Assembly: GCF_001282785.1 (NCBI RefSeq)
Contig: NZ_CVUA01000001.1
Coordinates: 1,054,001 to 1,118,000 of the forward strand
DNA length: 64,000 bases
Direction of reading: 5' to 3'
Source: Halolamina sediminis
GTDB taxonomy: Archaea; Halobacteriota; Halobacteria; Halobacteriales; Haloferacaceae
Shown piece after piece: positions 53,301 through 62,633 of this stretch. A program made the position numbers and the translations under genes. The notes beneath the pieces are model-generated. The model did not search any database. It was not told the DNA's origin and saw only the letters and a list, made by a program, of their open reading frames with translations. The number at the start of each line of letters is the position of its first letter. Position 1 is the stretch's first letter.

Positions 53301-55385
53301 TCAGAACCACCCTCCGTAGATCGCAAACCCGACGAGTAACACGGTCAGCCCGACCGTGAGCATCGCGGCGTAGTGTGTCACCAGCCCGTCCTGGATCCGC
53401 TTGATCCGGGAGCCGCCGAACAGGCTCACGCTGGAGACGCCGTTGACGATGCCGTCGACGACCGCCTGATCGAACGTGTCGGCGACCTTCGACAGCGGGA
53501 GCACGACGCGCTCGGCGATCCAAACCTGGTACTCGTCCTGGTAGTAGTTGTTGTACAGCACCTCCCGCAGGCTGCCCAGCTTCTCGGTGTGGGGCTCGGG
53601 GTCGGCGCCGCCGTAGAGGACGTACGCCGAGCCCGCGCCGAACAGCGCGAGCGCAAGCGAGAGCAGCCCCACCAGGTACGACGGCAGGTCCGCCGCCGCC
53701 ATGCCGGCGCCGTAGTCGGCGAACAGCAGGTGGTGGTAGTGGTAGCCGCTGGTGCCGAGCGCTTCGGCCCAGCCGGCGCCCTCGGTCCCGTAGAGCCACT
53801 GATGCAGGAAGTCGATCTCCGCACCCGTGAGGTCCTTGACCGGGACCATGTTGACGAACCCGACGGTCGTCGCCAGGATCCCCAGCACGACCAGCGGGAG
53901 CTTCACGTTCCAGCCGCCCTCGTTGGCCTCCTCGGCCGTCTCGGAGCGGGGCTCGCCGTGGAAGGTGAGCATCACCATCCGGAACGTGTAGAAGCCGGTG
54001 AACAGCACCGCGATCAGGCCCATCCCGTAGGCGACCAGCAGCGCGGTGCCGAGGCCGCTCGTGGTGCCCAGCCCGTGGACGAGCGCCTCGTACAGCACCT
54101 CGTCCTTCGACCAGAAGCCGGCGAAGGGGACGATGCCCGCGAGCGCGAGCGAGCCCGCGAGGAACGTGTAGTAGGTGACGGGCATCTTGTCTTTGAGCCC
54201 GCCCATCTCCCACATGTCCTCGTTGTGGTGCATCGCGATGATCACCGAGCCGGCGCCGAGGAACAGCAGCGCCTTGAAGAACGCGTGGGTGAGCAGGTGG
54301 AACGTGCCGGCGACGTAGCCGCCGGCGCCAAGCCCCAGCATGATGTAGCCGTACTGGGAGATGGTGGAGTACGCGAGCACCTGCTTGATCTCGTTTTTGA
54401 CGAGCCCCATCGACGCCGCGAACAGCGCGGTGAACGCGCCGACGAGCGCGATCACCGCAAGCGCGGTCGGCGAGAGCGCGTAGAACCCGTACATCCGGGC
54501 GACGAGGTAGACGCCGGCCGCGACCATCGTCGCCGCGTGGATCAGCGCCGAGACGGGGGTCGGACCCTCCATCGCGTCGGGTAGCCACGTATGCAGCGGG
54601 AACTGGGCGGACTTGCCGATCACGCCGCCCAGCACCAGCAGCCCGATCGCGGTGAACCACGCCTCGGGACCGAGTCCGAGGAACGTGTTCACCGTCACCT
54701 CGCCGTTGATCGCCTGCTCGGCGAGATGCGGGAACGAGTGCTCGCCCGCGAACTGCGCGGTGCCGAACGTCGCGAACACGGCGACGACGCCGATCAGGAA
54801 GAAGTAGTCACCGAAGCGGGTGACCAAGAAGGCCTTCTTCGCGGCGCTGGGCGGGCCGGCCTGGCGGAACCAGAAGCCGATCAGCAGGTACGAGCAGAGC
54901 CCGACCAGCTCGAAGAACATGAACGCCATCAGGAGGTTGTCGGCGACGACGAACCCCAGCATCGAGGCGGTGAACAGGCCCAGCCCGGCGTAGTACCGGG
55001 GCAGCCCCGTCTCGTTCTCGTCGTTCATGTAACCGAGCGAGAACACGTGGACCAGCAGCGCGACCAGCGAGACGATGAGCAGCATCATCGCCGACAGCGG
55101 GTCGAGCAGCAGCCCGAACGTGAGTTCGAGCGGCTGGCTCAGGCTACCGGTCGCTTCGGTGCCGGCGGCCCACGTGTAGATCGTCTCGTTGTACGTCTCG
55201 CCGCCGCTGACGGTGAGGAACACCCACGCGGAGAGCAGCAGCGAGCCGGCGGTCGCCGCGATTCCGGGGAGTGCGCCACCTTTCGGTAGTAGGTCCCGCC
55301 CGGAGAGGGCGACCCCGACCGCGAGACAGAACGAGAGGAACGGTAGCAGTACGATCGCCGGTGCGTAGTCGAATGCTCCTACCAT
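53301..55385 (-). CDS. nuoL: Respiratory complex I-like subunit L
   Basis: Largest pumping subunit, 694 residues. Shown: FFELVGLCSYLLIGFWF, PLHTWLPDAMEGPTPVSALIHAATMVAAGVYLVAR, LAYSTISQYGYIMLGLGAG, THAFFKALLFLGAGSVI and a C-terminal lateral-helix region (about 540-690). The piston-like helix HL is consistent with the long C-terminus. Start abuts nuoK stop by 1 nt. Confidence 0.95.
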   Translation of the reverse strand: MVGAFDYAPAIVLLPFLSFCLAVGVALSGRDLLPKGGALPGIAATAGSLLLSAWVFLTVSGGETYNETIYTWAAGTEATGSLSQPLELTFGLLLDPLSAMMLLIVSLVALLVHVFSLGYMNDENETGLPRYYAGLGLFTASMLGFVVADNLLMAFMFFELVGLCSYLLIGFWFRQAGPPSAAKKAFLVTRFGDYFFLIGVVAVFATFGTAQFAGEHSFPHLAEQAINGEVTVNTFLGLGPEAWFTAIGLLVLGGVIGKSAQFPLHTWLPDAMEGPTPVSALIHAATMVAAGVYLVARMYGFYALSPTALAVIALVGAFTALFAASMGLVKNEIKQVLAYSTISQYGYIMLGLGAGGYVAGTFHLLTHAFFKALLFLGAGSVIIAMHHNEDMWEMGGLKDKMPVTYYTFLAGSLALAGIVPFAGFWSKDEVLYEALVHGLGTTSGLGTALLVAYGMGLIAVLFTGFYTFRMVMLTFHGEPRSETAEEANEGGWNVKLPLVVLGILATTVGFVNMVPVKDLTGAEIDFLHQWLYGTEGAGWAEALGTSGYHYHHLLFADYGAGMAAADLPSYLVGLLSLALALFGAGSAYVLYGGADPEPHTEKLGSLREVLYNNYYQDEYQVWIAERVVLPLSKVADTFDQAVVDGIVNGVSSVSLFGGSRIKRIQDGLVTHYAAMLTVGLTVLLVGFAIYGGWF

Positions 55386-55386
55386 C

Positions 55387-55689
55387 TTACCACCTCATCG
55401 ACTGCGGAAGGGTCACGTCGACGTCGTTGAAGTTGCGGTACAGCACGAGGATGATGCCGATGCCGACAGCCACTTCGGCCGCAGCCAGCCCCATCACGAA
55501 CAGGCTCATCACCTGCCCGGTGAGGTTTCCCCACTGGAGGCTGAACGCCACGAAGTTGATGTTCGCGGCGTTGAGCATCAGTTCGACCGACATCAGGAAC
55601 AGCAGCGCGTTCTCTCGGGTCAGCAGGCCGTAGAGGCCGATGGAGAACACCGCTGCCGACAGTACGAGGTAGTACTCGATGGGGACCAT
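55387..55689 (-). CDS. nuoK: Respiratory complex I-like subunit K
   Basis: A 100-residue three-helix subunit. YLVLSAAVFSIGLYGLLTRENALLFLMSVELMLNAANINFVAF contains the conserved helix-2 Glu (SVELML); MGLAAAEVAVGIGIILVLYRNF has the second Glu region. Its start codon overlaps the nuoJ2 stop by one base. Confidence 0.95.
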   Translation of the reverse strand: MVPIEYYLVLSAAVFSIGLYGLLTRENALLFLMSVELMLNAANINFVAFSLQWGNLTGQVMSLFVMGLAAAEVAVGIGIILVLYRNFNDVDVTLPQSMRW

Positions 55690-56069
55690 CAGTCCGCCAC
55701 CTCCTCGTCAGGCTCCTCGCTACTTTCCGAGGAGCGTTGCTCTTCGCGACCGCCGTCGGTGAGGGCGGTCACGTACGAGCCGTCGGTCTGTCGGCGCGCC
55801 AGCGTCACGGCGGCGACGGTCGCGACCACCAGCACGAGGCCGATGATCTCGAACGCCGCGAGAAAGCCCTCGACGGCGATCGCCGACATGCTCTGTAAGT
55901 CCATCAGCGCGTAGCCGATCCCCGCGACCAGCGACGCGTCCTCGGCGAAGCCCGCGACCTCGCCAAAGCCGCTCGTGAGGAACACTGCCGCGAGCACGAC
56001 GAACAACACCGACGCCGCCAGCCCGTTGGCGTAGTTGGTGTCCTCCTTGAGTTCGGGTCGCGTGACCAT
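55689..56069 (-). CDS. nuoJ2: Respiratory complex I-like subunit J, C-terminal half
   Basis: Subunit J is split into two genes. This 126-residue part carries helices of the C-terminal half (ASVLFVVLAAVFLTSGFGEV and AVEGFLAAFEIIGLVLVVATVAAVTLARR). The end (TDGSYVTALTDGGREEQRSSESSEEPDEEVAD) is hydrophilic. The DNA of this tail holds two perfect hairpins (55712-55735 and 55748-55770). Its start follows nuoJ1 by 1 nt. Confidence 0.9.
   Translation of the reverse strand: MVTRPELKEDTNYANGLAASVLFVVLAAVFLTSGFGEVAGFAEDASLVAGIGYALMDLQSMSAIAVEGFLAAFEIIGLVLVVATVAAVTLARRQTDGSYVTALTDGGREEQRSSESSEEPDEEVAD
55712..55770. repeat. Two hairpins in the tail of nuoJ2
   Basis: GCTCCTCG (55712-55719) pairs with CGAGGAGC (55728-55735) around an 8-nt loop. 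GACCGCC (55748-55754) pairs with GGCGGTC (55764-55770). They lie in the coding sequence of the non-conserved C-terminal tail, as an adjacent pair like those in dapA and dapF, but without the shared TGGCAGCCG ends. Confidence 0.6.
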
Positions 56070-56336
56070 CTAGCTGTACACCTCCGGTTTCGGCTGTTCG
56101 GTTCGCGTGAGCATGACGGCGAACGTGATGAGCACGAGCACGCCCCCGATGTAGACGAGAATCTGCATCGTCGCCGGGAACGTGGCCTGCAGCATCACGT
56201 AGTGGACCGCCAGACTCGTCAGCGCACCGCCGAGCAGGAGTGCCGAGTGCCAGGGGTCCTTCACGAGGACGACCCCCAGCGCACACCCGACCGTCACGGC
56301 GGCGAACAGCGCGAACGTGATTGTCTCTGTGACCAT
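56070..56336 (-). CDS. nuoJ1: Respiratory complex I-like subunit J, N-terminal half
   Basis: An 88-residue membrane protein with the first three helices of subunit J: ITFALFAAVTVGCALGVVLVKDPWHSALLLGGALTSLAVHYVMLQATFPATMQILVYIGGVLVLITFAVML. The tail RTEQPKPEVYS is soluble. The ATG at 56336 is 5 nt from the nuoI stop. Splitting of J is usual in haloarchaea. Confidence 0.92.
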   Translation of the reverse strand: MVTETITFALFAAVTVGCALGVVLVKDPWHSALLLGGALTSLAVHYVMLQATFPATMQILVYIGGVLVLITFAVMLTRTEQPKPEVYS

Positions 56337-56341
56337 TGTGT

Positions 56342-56803
56342 TTACTGGTAGTCGACCTCGCCGGCACCCTCGCCGACCCACGCGGATCGGTCGGGGTTGC
56401 GGGCTTCGAGGGGGTCGCTCCCCTTGTACCACGGCACGTTCTTCAGCTGTTCCTTGTTGTAGGCGAACTCGTCTTTCGTGTCCGCCGTGAACTCGAAGTT
56501 CTGGGTCAGCAGGATCGCGTCGACGGGACAGACCTCCTCGCACAGCCGGCAGTAGATACACTGCCCGATGTGGAGGTTGTACTGCTCGCCGTTGCGCTGC
56601 TCGTCCATCACGATCTGGATCGTGTCGTTCGGGCAGACGTTCTCACACTGCCGACACCAGATACAGCGCTCCTGGCTGAACTTGTGGACCCCGCGGAATC
56701 GCGGGCTCACTTCGGGCGCGACCTCCGGGTACTCGACCGTGAAGGTGTTGCCGTCCAACGCGTGCTTCATCGTCGTTGCCATGCCTTTCAGGATTCCGAT
56801 CAT
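56342..56803 (-). CDS. nuoI: Respiratory complex I-like subunit I (two [4Fe-4S] clusters)
   Basis: A 153-residue ferredoxin-like subunit that transfers electrons to NuoB. The two clusters N6a/N6b are in CIWCRQCENVCP and CIYCRLCEEVCP. The start MIGILKGMATTMKHALDG at 56803 overlaps the nuoH stop by 4 nt; earlier codons lie in nuoH and are not part of it. Confidence 0.95.
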   Translation of the reverse strand: MIGILKGMATTMKHALDGNTFTVEYPEVAPEVSPRFRGVHKFSQERCIWCRQCENVCPNDTIQIVMDEQRNGEQYNLHIGQCIYCRLCEEVCPVDAILLTQNFEFTADTKDEFAYNKEQLKNVPWYKGSDPLEARNPDRSAWVGEGAGEVDYQ

Positions 56804-57864
56804 ACAACCACCCCCACGATTAGGGCCGTGAGCACCAGATTGAGGAAGGAGAGTTCGAGCATCCCCTTCCAGCCGACTTCGATCAGCTGGTCGATACGCA
56901 GCCGCGGCGCCGCCGAGCGCAGCCACTGAGTGAACAGGAAGAAGGCCCAGATCTTCACCACGAACCAGAGGAAGCCGATGCTCTCCGGGCCGGGGCCGGC
57001 CGCGCCACCGAGGAACAGCACCGCGGTGATGGCACCGCCGAGGAAGATGTGCAGGAACTCACCCAGGTACAGCAGCACAAAGTACACCGAGGAGTACTCG
57101 GTCTGGAACCCGGCGACGATCTCCGTCGGCGCCTCGGGGATGTCGAACGGGTTCCGCCCCACCTCGGCGACGTTGGCCACGAGGAACAGGACGAACGCGA
57201 ACGGGTTGACGATCGCGAACCACGACGGGATCGCGATGCCGCCGATGGAGACCAGCGTCTCCTGCTGGACGGCGACGATCTCGCTCATCCGGAGCGAGCC
57301 CGTAAACAGCACCACCGAGATCCCCGTCACGACCAGCGGGATCTCGTAGGCGAGGTTCTGGGCGACCGCGCGCAGCGCGCCCAGCATCGAGTACTTGTTG
57401 TTCGACGCGTAGCCCGCCATCACCATGCCGAGGCTGGCGATCGACGCGACCGCGAACACGTACGCGAGCCCGACCTCGGGGTCGGCGAGCTGGATGCCGC
57501 TGCCCATCGGGATCACCGCGAAGCCGAGCATCGCCGAACCGGCGACGATCAGCGGCGCCACGTCCCACGCCGGGCGGTCGGCGCCCTCGGGGACGATCAG
57601 CTCCTTCGAGAGGAGCCGGAGCGCGTCGGCCGGGATCGTCCCGATCCCCTTCGGACCGATTCGGTCGGCGGCGATGCGGTCGGTGAACGCCGCGGTGATC
57701 TTCCGCTTTGCCCACGGGCCGGCGACGCCGGTCATCGCGAGCATCACGTTGCCGACGATGAAGGCCGCCAGCAGCGCGGCGACGAACTCGCCGACTGCGC
57801 CGGAGCCACCGAGCCCGAGCAGGTTCACGAGCAGGTCCGGCAGCGGGGTCTCGGCCTGCAGCAT
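56800..57864 (-). CDS. nuoH: Respiratory complex I-like subunit H
   Basis: A 354-residue membrane subunit at the quinone site. Features: RKITAAFTDRIAADRIGPKGIGTIPADALRLLSKELIVPEGADR, EIPLVVTGISVVLFTG and NPFDIPEAPTEIVAGFQTEYSSVYFVLLYLGEFLHIF, with the conserved acidic residues of the E-channel. ATG 57864 shares its base with the nuoCD stop (TGATG); a TTG one codon earlier is not needed. Confidence 0.95.
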   Translation of the reverse strand: MLQAETPLPDLLVNLLGLGGSGAVGEFVAALLAAFIVGNVMLAMTGVAGPWAKRKITAAFTDRIAADRIGPKGIGTIPADALRLLSKELIVPEGADRPAWDVAPLIVAGSAMLGFAVIPMGSGIQLADPEVGLAYVFAVASIASLGMVMAGYASNNKYSMLGALRAVAQNLAYEIPLVVTGISVVLFTGSLRMSEIVAVQQETLVSIGGIAIPSWFAIVNPFAFVLFLVANVAEVGRNPFDIPEAPTEIVAGFQTEYSSVYFVLLYLGEFLHIFLGGAITAVLFLGGAAGPGPESIGFLWFVVKIWAFFLFTQWLRSAAPRLRIDQLIEVGWKGMLELSFLNLVLTALIVGVVV

Positions 57865-59525
57865 CAACGGTCCACCTCCCCGAGTACGATGTCGAGGCTA
57901 CCCAGCGCGGCGATCATGTCGGGGATGTACTCCCCGTTGCTCATCTCCGGCAGCGTCTGGAGGTTCGAGAAGCACGGGCTCCGGATCTTGAACCGGGCGG
58001 GCTTCTCGGTGCCGTCGGCCCGGATGTACACGCCGAGTTCGCCCTTCGCGCCCTCGACGGTGCGGTAGATCTCCGTATCGTCGTCCGGTCGCAGCGTCCG
58101 CGGGACGTTGGCCTGGATGTTGCGCTCCTCTTCGGGCCAGTCCTCGAGCAGATCGACACACTGGTCGATGATCTTCGCGGACTCCTCGACTTCCCGGAGG
58201 CGGACGAGCAGTCGGCTGAAGTTGTCACAGCCGTCCTCGACGGGCACCTCCCAGTCGAGCTCGTCGTAGTAGCCGTACGGGTCGTCACGCCGGATGTCGT
58301 AGTCGATGCCGGAGCCACGCGCGACCGGGCCGGTGGCGCCGTAGTTCTTCGCGACCTCCTTCGGCAGGATCCCGGTGTCGACGGTCCGCATCTGGAGGAT
58401 CTCGTTGCCCGTGATCAGGTCGTGGTACTCCTCCAGCCGCTCGGGGAGCCCGTTCACGAACTCGCGGATCGACTCGAAGAACTCCTCGCGGGGTTCGGGC
58501 AGGTCCCAGACGACGCCGCCGAGTCGGAAGTAGTTGAACATCAGCCGCTGCCCCGTGAGGTCCTCGAGGATGTTCTGGACCTCCTCGCGGTCACGGATCG
58601 CGTACATGAAGATCGCGGTGAAGTCGCCGTAGATGTCGAGCGCGAACGTCCCGACGGCGAGCATGTGGGCCGCGATCCGGCAGAGCTCCGCGCCCATGGT
58701 GCGGATGATCTGTGCGTACTCGGGCACCTCGATGTCCGCGAGGTCCTCGGCCGCGCGGGCATACGCCCACTCGTTGAGCAGCCCCGCCGAGATGTAGTCC
58801 CAGCGGTCCGGGTACGGCATGATCTGGTGGCGGTACGTGCTCTTCTGGGCCATCTGCTCCTCGTTGCGGTGGAGGTAGCCGATGTCCGGCTCCACGTCGA
58901 TCACCTGCTCGCCGTCGAGTGTGGTCTCGAGGTGGAGCACCCCGTGGGTCGCCGGGTGGTGGGGCCCGATGTTGACGAACATCGTGTCCGAGTCGGAGTC
59001 GGCACGCTGGTCCTCCTGCAGCGGGTTCGCGTTCTCCCGCAGCGGGACCATCTGGGGCCGATCCTGGTCGTAGTCCAGCCCCATCGGGTGGCCCTGCCAC
59101 GTCTCGGGCAGCAGGATCCGCCGCAGGTCGGGGTGGTCGTCGTACTCGACGCCCACCAGGTCGTACGCCTCGCGCTCGTGCCAGTCGGCGGTCCGGAACA
59201 CGGGCTCCGCCGACTCGCTGACGGGGTTCTCCGAGTCGGTCGGCACGACGACGCTGACCTCGTCGGTCGGGTCGTCGAACTTCTTCAGGTGGTAGATCGA
59301 CTCGTAGCGGTCGGGGTACTCCTCGGCGGTGACCAGCGAGAGATGGTCGTAGCCCGCCTCGTTCTTGAGCCGATCGAGGGTCTCCTGGACCGTGTCGGGC
59401 CGGATCACGAACGCCGGCGCGTTCTCGTGGTCGTCGCGGTCGACCACGAGGTCGCCGAGCAGCGCCTCGAGTTCGGTCTCGCCGGACTCGATCTCCGGGG
59501 TCTCCGACTCTTCCTGTAGGCTCAT
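57864..59525 (-). CDS. nuoCD: Respiratory complex I-like fused subunits C and D
   Basis: One 553-residue chain. Residues 1-170 are NuoC (ADWHEREAYDLVGVEYDDHPDLRRILLPETWQGHPMGLDY). Residues about 180-553 are NuoD: NIGPHHPATHGVLHLETTLDGEQV, the quinone-site histidine region, DIGYLHRNEEQ, and GELGVYIRADGTEKPARFKIRSPCF. The C/D fusion is common to haloarchaea and E. coli. It contains the electron-accepting quinone pocket. Confidence 0.95.
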   Translation of the reverse strand: MSLQEESETPEIESGETELEALLGDLVVDRDDHENAPAFVIRPDTVQETLDRLKNEAGYDHLSLVTAEEYPDRYESIYHLKKFDDPTDEVSVVVPTDSENPVSESAEPVFRTADWHEREAYDLVGVEYDDHPDLRRILLPETWQGHPMGLDYDQDRPQMVPLRENANPLQEDQRADSDSDTMFVNIGPHHPATHGVLHLETTLDGEQVIDVEPDIGYLHRNEEQMAQKSTYRHQIMPYPDRWDYISAGLLNEWAYARAAEDLADIEVPEYAQIIRTMGAELCRIAAHMLAVGTFALDIYGDFTAIFMYAIRDREEVQNILEDLTGQRLMFNYFRLGGVVWDLPEPREEFFESIREFVNGLPERLEEYHDLITGNEILQMRTVDTGILPKEVAKNYGATGPVARGSGIDYDIRRDDPYGYYDELDWEVPVEDGCDNFSRLLVRLREVEESAKIIDQCVDLLEDWPEEERNIQANVPRTLRPDDDTEIYRTVEGAKGELGVYIRADGTEKPARFKIRSPCFSNLQTLPEMSNGEYIPDMIAALGSLDIVLGEVDR

Positions 59526-60223
59526 GGTGAATCAGCCCAGTTGTAGCGCATCACGAGGTCTTCCTCGTCGATCTCGGACGCGAGTTCGTCGACGATCTCG
59601 TCGCGTTCGAGGTCGCCGAACTGTTCGAGCTCGTAGGGCTTGACCGTCACCGGCGACGCCTCGCCGTTGGCGATCCGCTCCTGGAGCTTCGCGACGCCGT
59701 ACACCAGCGCCTCGGGGCGGGGGGGGCAGCCCGGGACGTGGATGTCGACCGGGATGACTTCCTCGGCGCCCTTGATCACGTTGTACCCCTCCTGGAACGG
59801 GCCGCCGGAGATGGTACAGGAGCCCATGCCGACGACGAACTTCGGCTCGGGCATCTGGTCGTAGACGCGCTTCATCCGCGGGGCGAACTTCGAGACGATC
59901 GTCCCCGGGACGATCATCACGTCGGCCTGCCGGGGCGAGGCCCGGGGGACGCCGGCGTGGAAGCGGTCGAGGTCGTGCTTGACCGCGTACGTGTGCATCA
60001 TCTCGATGCTGCAGCAGGCGATCCCGAACTGCAGCATGAACATCGACGAGCCCCGGACCCAGTTCATGAACTTATCGAACTTCGTGAGGATGAACGGCGA
60101 GGAGCCAAAGGCCTCGCGAAGCTTGGAGTTGAACCGGTCGCCCTGGCCGCTCATACGGGCGTCGCGGGTCTCGGTCTGTACTTGTGCGTCGTCGGTGCGG
60201 AAGAGTTCTCGTTCGCTACTCAT
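59522..60223 (-). CDS. nuoB: Respiratory complex I-like subunit B (cluster N2)
   Basis: A 233-residue subunit holding the terminal [4Fe-4S] cluster N2. Ligands: the Cys pair in QFGIACCSIEMMHTYA, Cys in VVGMGSCTISGGPF and Cys in VDIHVPGCPPRPE. The N-terminus (MSSERELFRTDDAQVQTETRDARM) is longer than usual. In haloarchaea the NADH module NuoEFG is missing, so the electron donor is probably reduced ferredoxin or F420H2; none is coded here. Confidence 0.95.
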   Translation of the reverse strand: MSSERELFRTDDAQVQTETRDARMSGQGDRFNSKLREAFGSSPFILTKFDKFMNWVRGSSMFMLQFGIACCSIEMMHTYAVKHDLDRFHAGVPRASPRQADVMIVPGTIVSKFAPRMKRVYDQMPEPKFVVGMGSCTISGGPFQEGYNVIKGAEEVIPVDIHVPGCPPRPEALVYGVAKLQERIANGEASPVTVKPYELEQFGDLERDEIVDELASEIDEEDLVMRYNWADSP

Positions 60224-60633
60224 TGGTTTGCCTCCGTCTTCTCTTCGAGTGCGCGCGGACTGGACACCCACTGCACGGCGCCCTGCCGCCACGCCCAGAC
60301 GAGCCCGACGACCAGCACGCCGATGAACACGAGCATCGGCGCGAGCACCTCCATCATGGAGGCGCCCCCTTCGAGGGCCGGTCGGTAGATGACCGTCCAC
60401 GGGAAGATGAGGACGGTCTCGATGTCGAAGACGACGAACAGCAGCGCAACCATGTAGTACTGGATGTTGAACCGGATGCGCGTCGTCCCCGTCGGGATCT
60501 CGCCGCTCTCGTAGACGGCGCTTTTCCCCTGTTCGGGCACGCTGGGACGAAGCAGGGCCGATACCCCCATCATCGCGACGGGGATGCCGACCGCAACAAG
60601 CGCCAGCGCGCCGATAGCTATCCATGGATTCAT
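60220..60633 (-). CDS. nuoA: Respiratory complex I-like subunit A
   Basis: First gene of the operon; 137 residues with three helices. The middle part YESGEIPTGTTRIRFNIQYYMVALLFVVFDIETVLIFPW contains the conserved acidic residues (YESG, FDIE). ATG 60633; the operon promoter must lie in the 164 nt before purE. Confidence 0.95.
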   Translation of the reverse strand: MNPWIAIGALALVAVGIPVAMMGVSALLRPSVPEQGKSAVYESGEIPTGTTRIRFNIQYYMVALLFVVFDIETVLIFPWTVIYRPALEGGASMMEVLAPMLVFIGVLVVGLVWAWRQGAVQWVSSPRALEEKTEANQ

Positions 60634-60797
60634 ATCGGGTTCTCCGTAACGTTTCCGGGGTTCGACCCCACGGCTCTTAAGCGTTCATTTCCCCGCGCGG
60701 GCGAGCGTGCGGACCAGTACCGTGGAGGAGCGGGATCTGGGACCGTGGTGGACGGGGATCTGTGGAGGAACGTGGCGGCTCCCTCGACCGGCCCGGG
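60634..60797. other. Gap between nuoA and purE
   Basis: 164 nt carrying the promoter of the nuo operon (minus strand). CTCTTAAGCG (about 60672) has a TATA-like TTAAG core about 40 nt upstream of nuoA. Nothing else convincing is seen. Confidence 0.4.
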
Positions 60798-61412
60798 TCA
60801 CTCCTCGCGCTCGCGGAACCCACGGACGCCGAGGTCGTGCAGCGCGGCCGACACGTCGCCGACGCCCTCGCGGCGCTCGTCGTGGAGCGTCTCGAGTCGG
60901 TCTCGGACCTCCGAGTACTCACGTGCGAGGATCTGCGCGGCCGACAGCGCGGCGTTGTACGACTTCCCGGCGTCGACGGCGGTGATCGGCGCACCCGTGG
61001 GCATCCCGATCACGGAGTCGACGGACTTCTCCTGGACGGGAACGCCGATAACGGGCAGCGGGAACGCGATCGAGGCGGTCATGTTCGGCAGGTCCGCGGA
61101 TTTCCCGCCCGCGCCAGCGATCACCACGTCCAGCCCGCGGTCTTCGGCGGTCTCGGCGTAGGCGTACAGCAGGTCGGGCGTGCGGTGGGCCGAGACCACG
61201 TAGGACTCGTAGCTGAACCGCCCCGCGGGCGGGTCGGCGTGGTCGGTCTGCTCCGAGAAGTCCAGCGCGTCGAGCGCGTCGAAGGCGCCCTGCATCGTGT
61301 CGAGGTCGGAGTCCGACCCCATGATTATCCCCACGTCGGGGGTGGCGTCGCCCGGGCGGTCGGCGGCGGCGTCCGATTCGAGTCGGTCGATCAGGTCGGT
61401 GACTGAAGGCAT
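60798..61412 (-). CDS. purE: N5-carboxyaminoimidazole ribonucleotide mutase
   Basis: PurE class I enzyme, the partner of PurK. The 204-residue chain shows GIIMGSDSDLDTM, YVVSAHRTPD, GAGGKSADLPNMTASIAFPLPVIGVPV and the active-site SVDSVIGMPTGAPITAVD. It moves the carboxyl group of N5-CAIR to C4. The start lies 2 nt after the purK stop. Confidence 0.95.
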   Translation of the reverse strand: MPSVTDLIDRLESDAAADRPGDATPDVGIIMGSDSDLDTMQGAFDALDALDFSEQTDHADPPAGRFSYESYVVSAHRTPDLLYAYAETAEDRGLDVVIAGAGGKSADLPNMTASIAFPLPVIGVPVQEKSVDSVIGMPTGAPITAVDAGKSYNAALSAAQILAREYSEVRDRLETLHDERREGVGDVSAALHDLGVRGFREREE

Positions 61413-61414
61413 AG

Positions 61415-62566
61415 TTACTCGGTGAAGGTGAGGCGCTCGCGCAGCGATTCGGCGGTCGTCAGGGCGTCGGTCGCGTCCTCGGCACCCGGATCGGTGACGG
61501 TGAGGTGGCCCATCTTCCGCAGCGGCCGGGCCTCCCGCTTCCCGTACCAGTGGAGGCTCGCGTCCGGGGCCGAGAGCACGGCGTCGACGCCTGAAAGCGT
61601 CGCCGGCCCCGGCTCGGCCACGTCGCCGAGCACGTTCGCTGAGGCAGTGGGGGCGATGCGGTCGACCGGGCCGAGCGGCCAGCCGAGCACGGCGCGGACG
61701 TGCTGCTCGAACTGCGACGTCGCGGCGCCCTCGATCGTCCAGTGGCCGGAGTTGTGGGGCCGGGGAGCGATCTCGTTGACGAGGATCTCCCCATCAACGT
61801 CGAACAGCTCGACGCCGAACACGCCGCGGCCGTCGAGTTCGGCGAGTACCTGCTCGACCACCGCACGCGCCCGCTCTCGGGTCGCGTCGTCGACCCGCGC
61901 CGGCGAGACGGTCCCGCGCAGGATCTCTTCGTGGTGAATCGTCTCGGTCACGGGGAACACGCGGGTCTCGTCGTCGGCCCCGCGGACGCCGATCGCGGCG
62001 AGCTCGCGGTCGAAGTCGAGCAGCTCCTCGGCGACCGCGTCGCCGCCGACCGTCTCCAGCGTCTGCTCGGCGTTGGCGGTGTCGGTCACGGGCTCGTTCC
62101 CCCGACCGTCGTAGCCGCCCGTCCGGGCTTTCAGCATCGTCCCGCCGAAGCGTTCGACGGCGGTCTCCGCGGCGGCCGGCGAGCCTGCGGGGACGAACTC
62201 CGGGACGGGGATCTCCGCGCCCGCGAGGGTCTCCTTCTCTCGGAGCTTGTCGCCCGTGACCGCCAGCGTCTCGGGGTCCGGGTGGACCGGCGTCCCGGTC
62301 TCGGCCCGAACGTCGGCGAGTAGCTCGGGGTCGGCGGTCTCGATCTCGAAGGTGAGCACATCGGCGCGCTCGGCCAGTTCGCGGACCGCCTCGGGGTCGT
62401 CCAGATCACCCTCGATCTGGTCGGCGACCCGCGCGGCCGGGCAGTCGGGTGTCGGGTCGAGCACGACCACGTCGACGCCCAGCGGCGAGGCGGCCTCGGC
62501 GAGCATCCGGCCGAGCTGGCCACCGCCGACGACGCCGAGCGTGGGTCCGGGCAGCGTGACGCTCAT
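61415..62566 (-). CDS. purK: N5-carboxyaminoimidazole ribonucleotide synthase
   Basis: ATP-grasp enzyme of 383 residues. Features: the opening LGVVGGGQLGRMLAEAASPLGVDVVVLD, GGTMLKARTGGYDGRGN (glycine loop), and GVFGVELFDVDGEILVNEIAPRPHNSGHWTIEGAATSQFEQHVRAV. It forms N5-CAIR from AIR, bicarbonate and ATP. purK precedes purE, giving the complete two-step AIR carboxylation. Confidence 0.95.
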   Translation of the reverse strand: MSVTLPGPTLGVVGGGQLGRMLAEAASPLGVDVVVLDPTPDCPAARVADQIEGDLDDPEAVRELAERADVLTFEIETADPELLADVRAETGTPVHPDPETLAVTGDKLREKETLAGAEIPVPEFVPAGSPAAAETAVERFGGTMLKARTGGYDGRGNEPVTDTANAEQTLETVGGDAVAEELLDFDRELAAIGVRGADDETRVFPVTETIHHEEILRGTVSPARVDDATRERARAVVEQVLAELDGRGVFGVELFDVDGEILVNEIAPRPHNSGHWTIEGAATSQFEQHVRAVLGWPLGPVDRIAPTASANVLGDVAEPGPATLSGVDAVLSAPDASLHWYGKREARPLRKMGHLTVTDPGAEDATDALTTAESLRERLTFTE

Positions 62567-62633
62567 GCGCGACGCTTCCGGACGAGTGTGTATAAGGATT
62601 GCTGGATCGGGATAGATATAGGCACGTTCGTGG

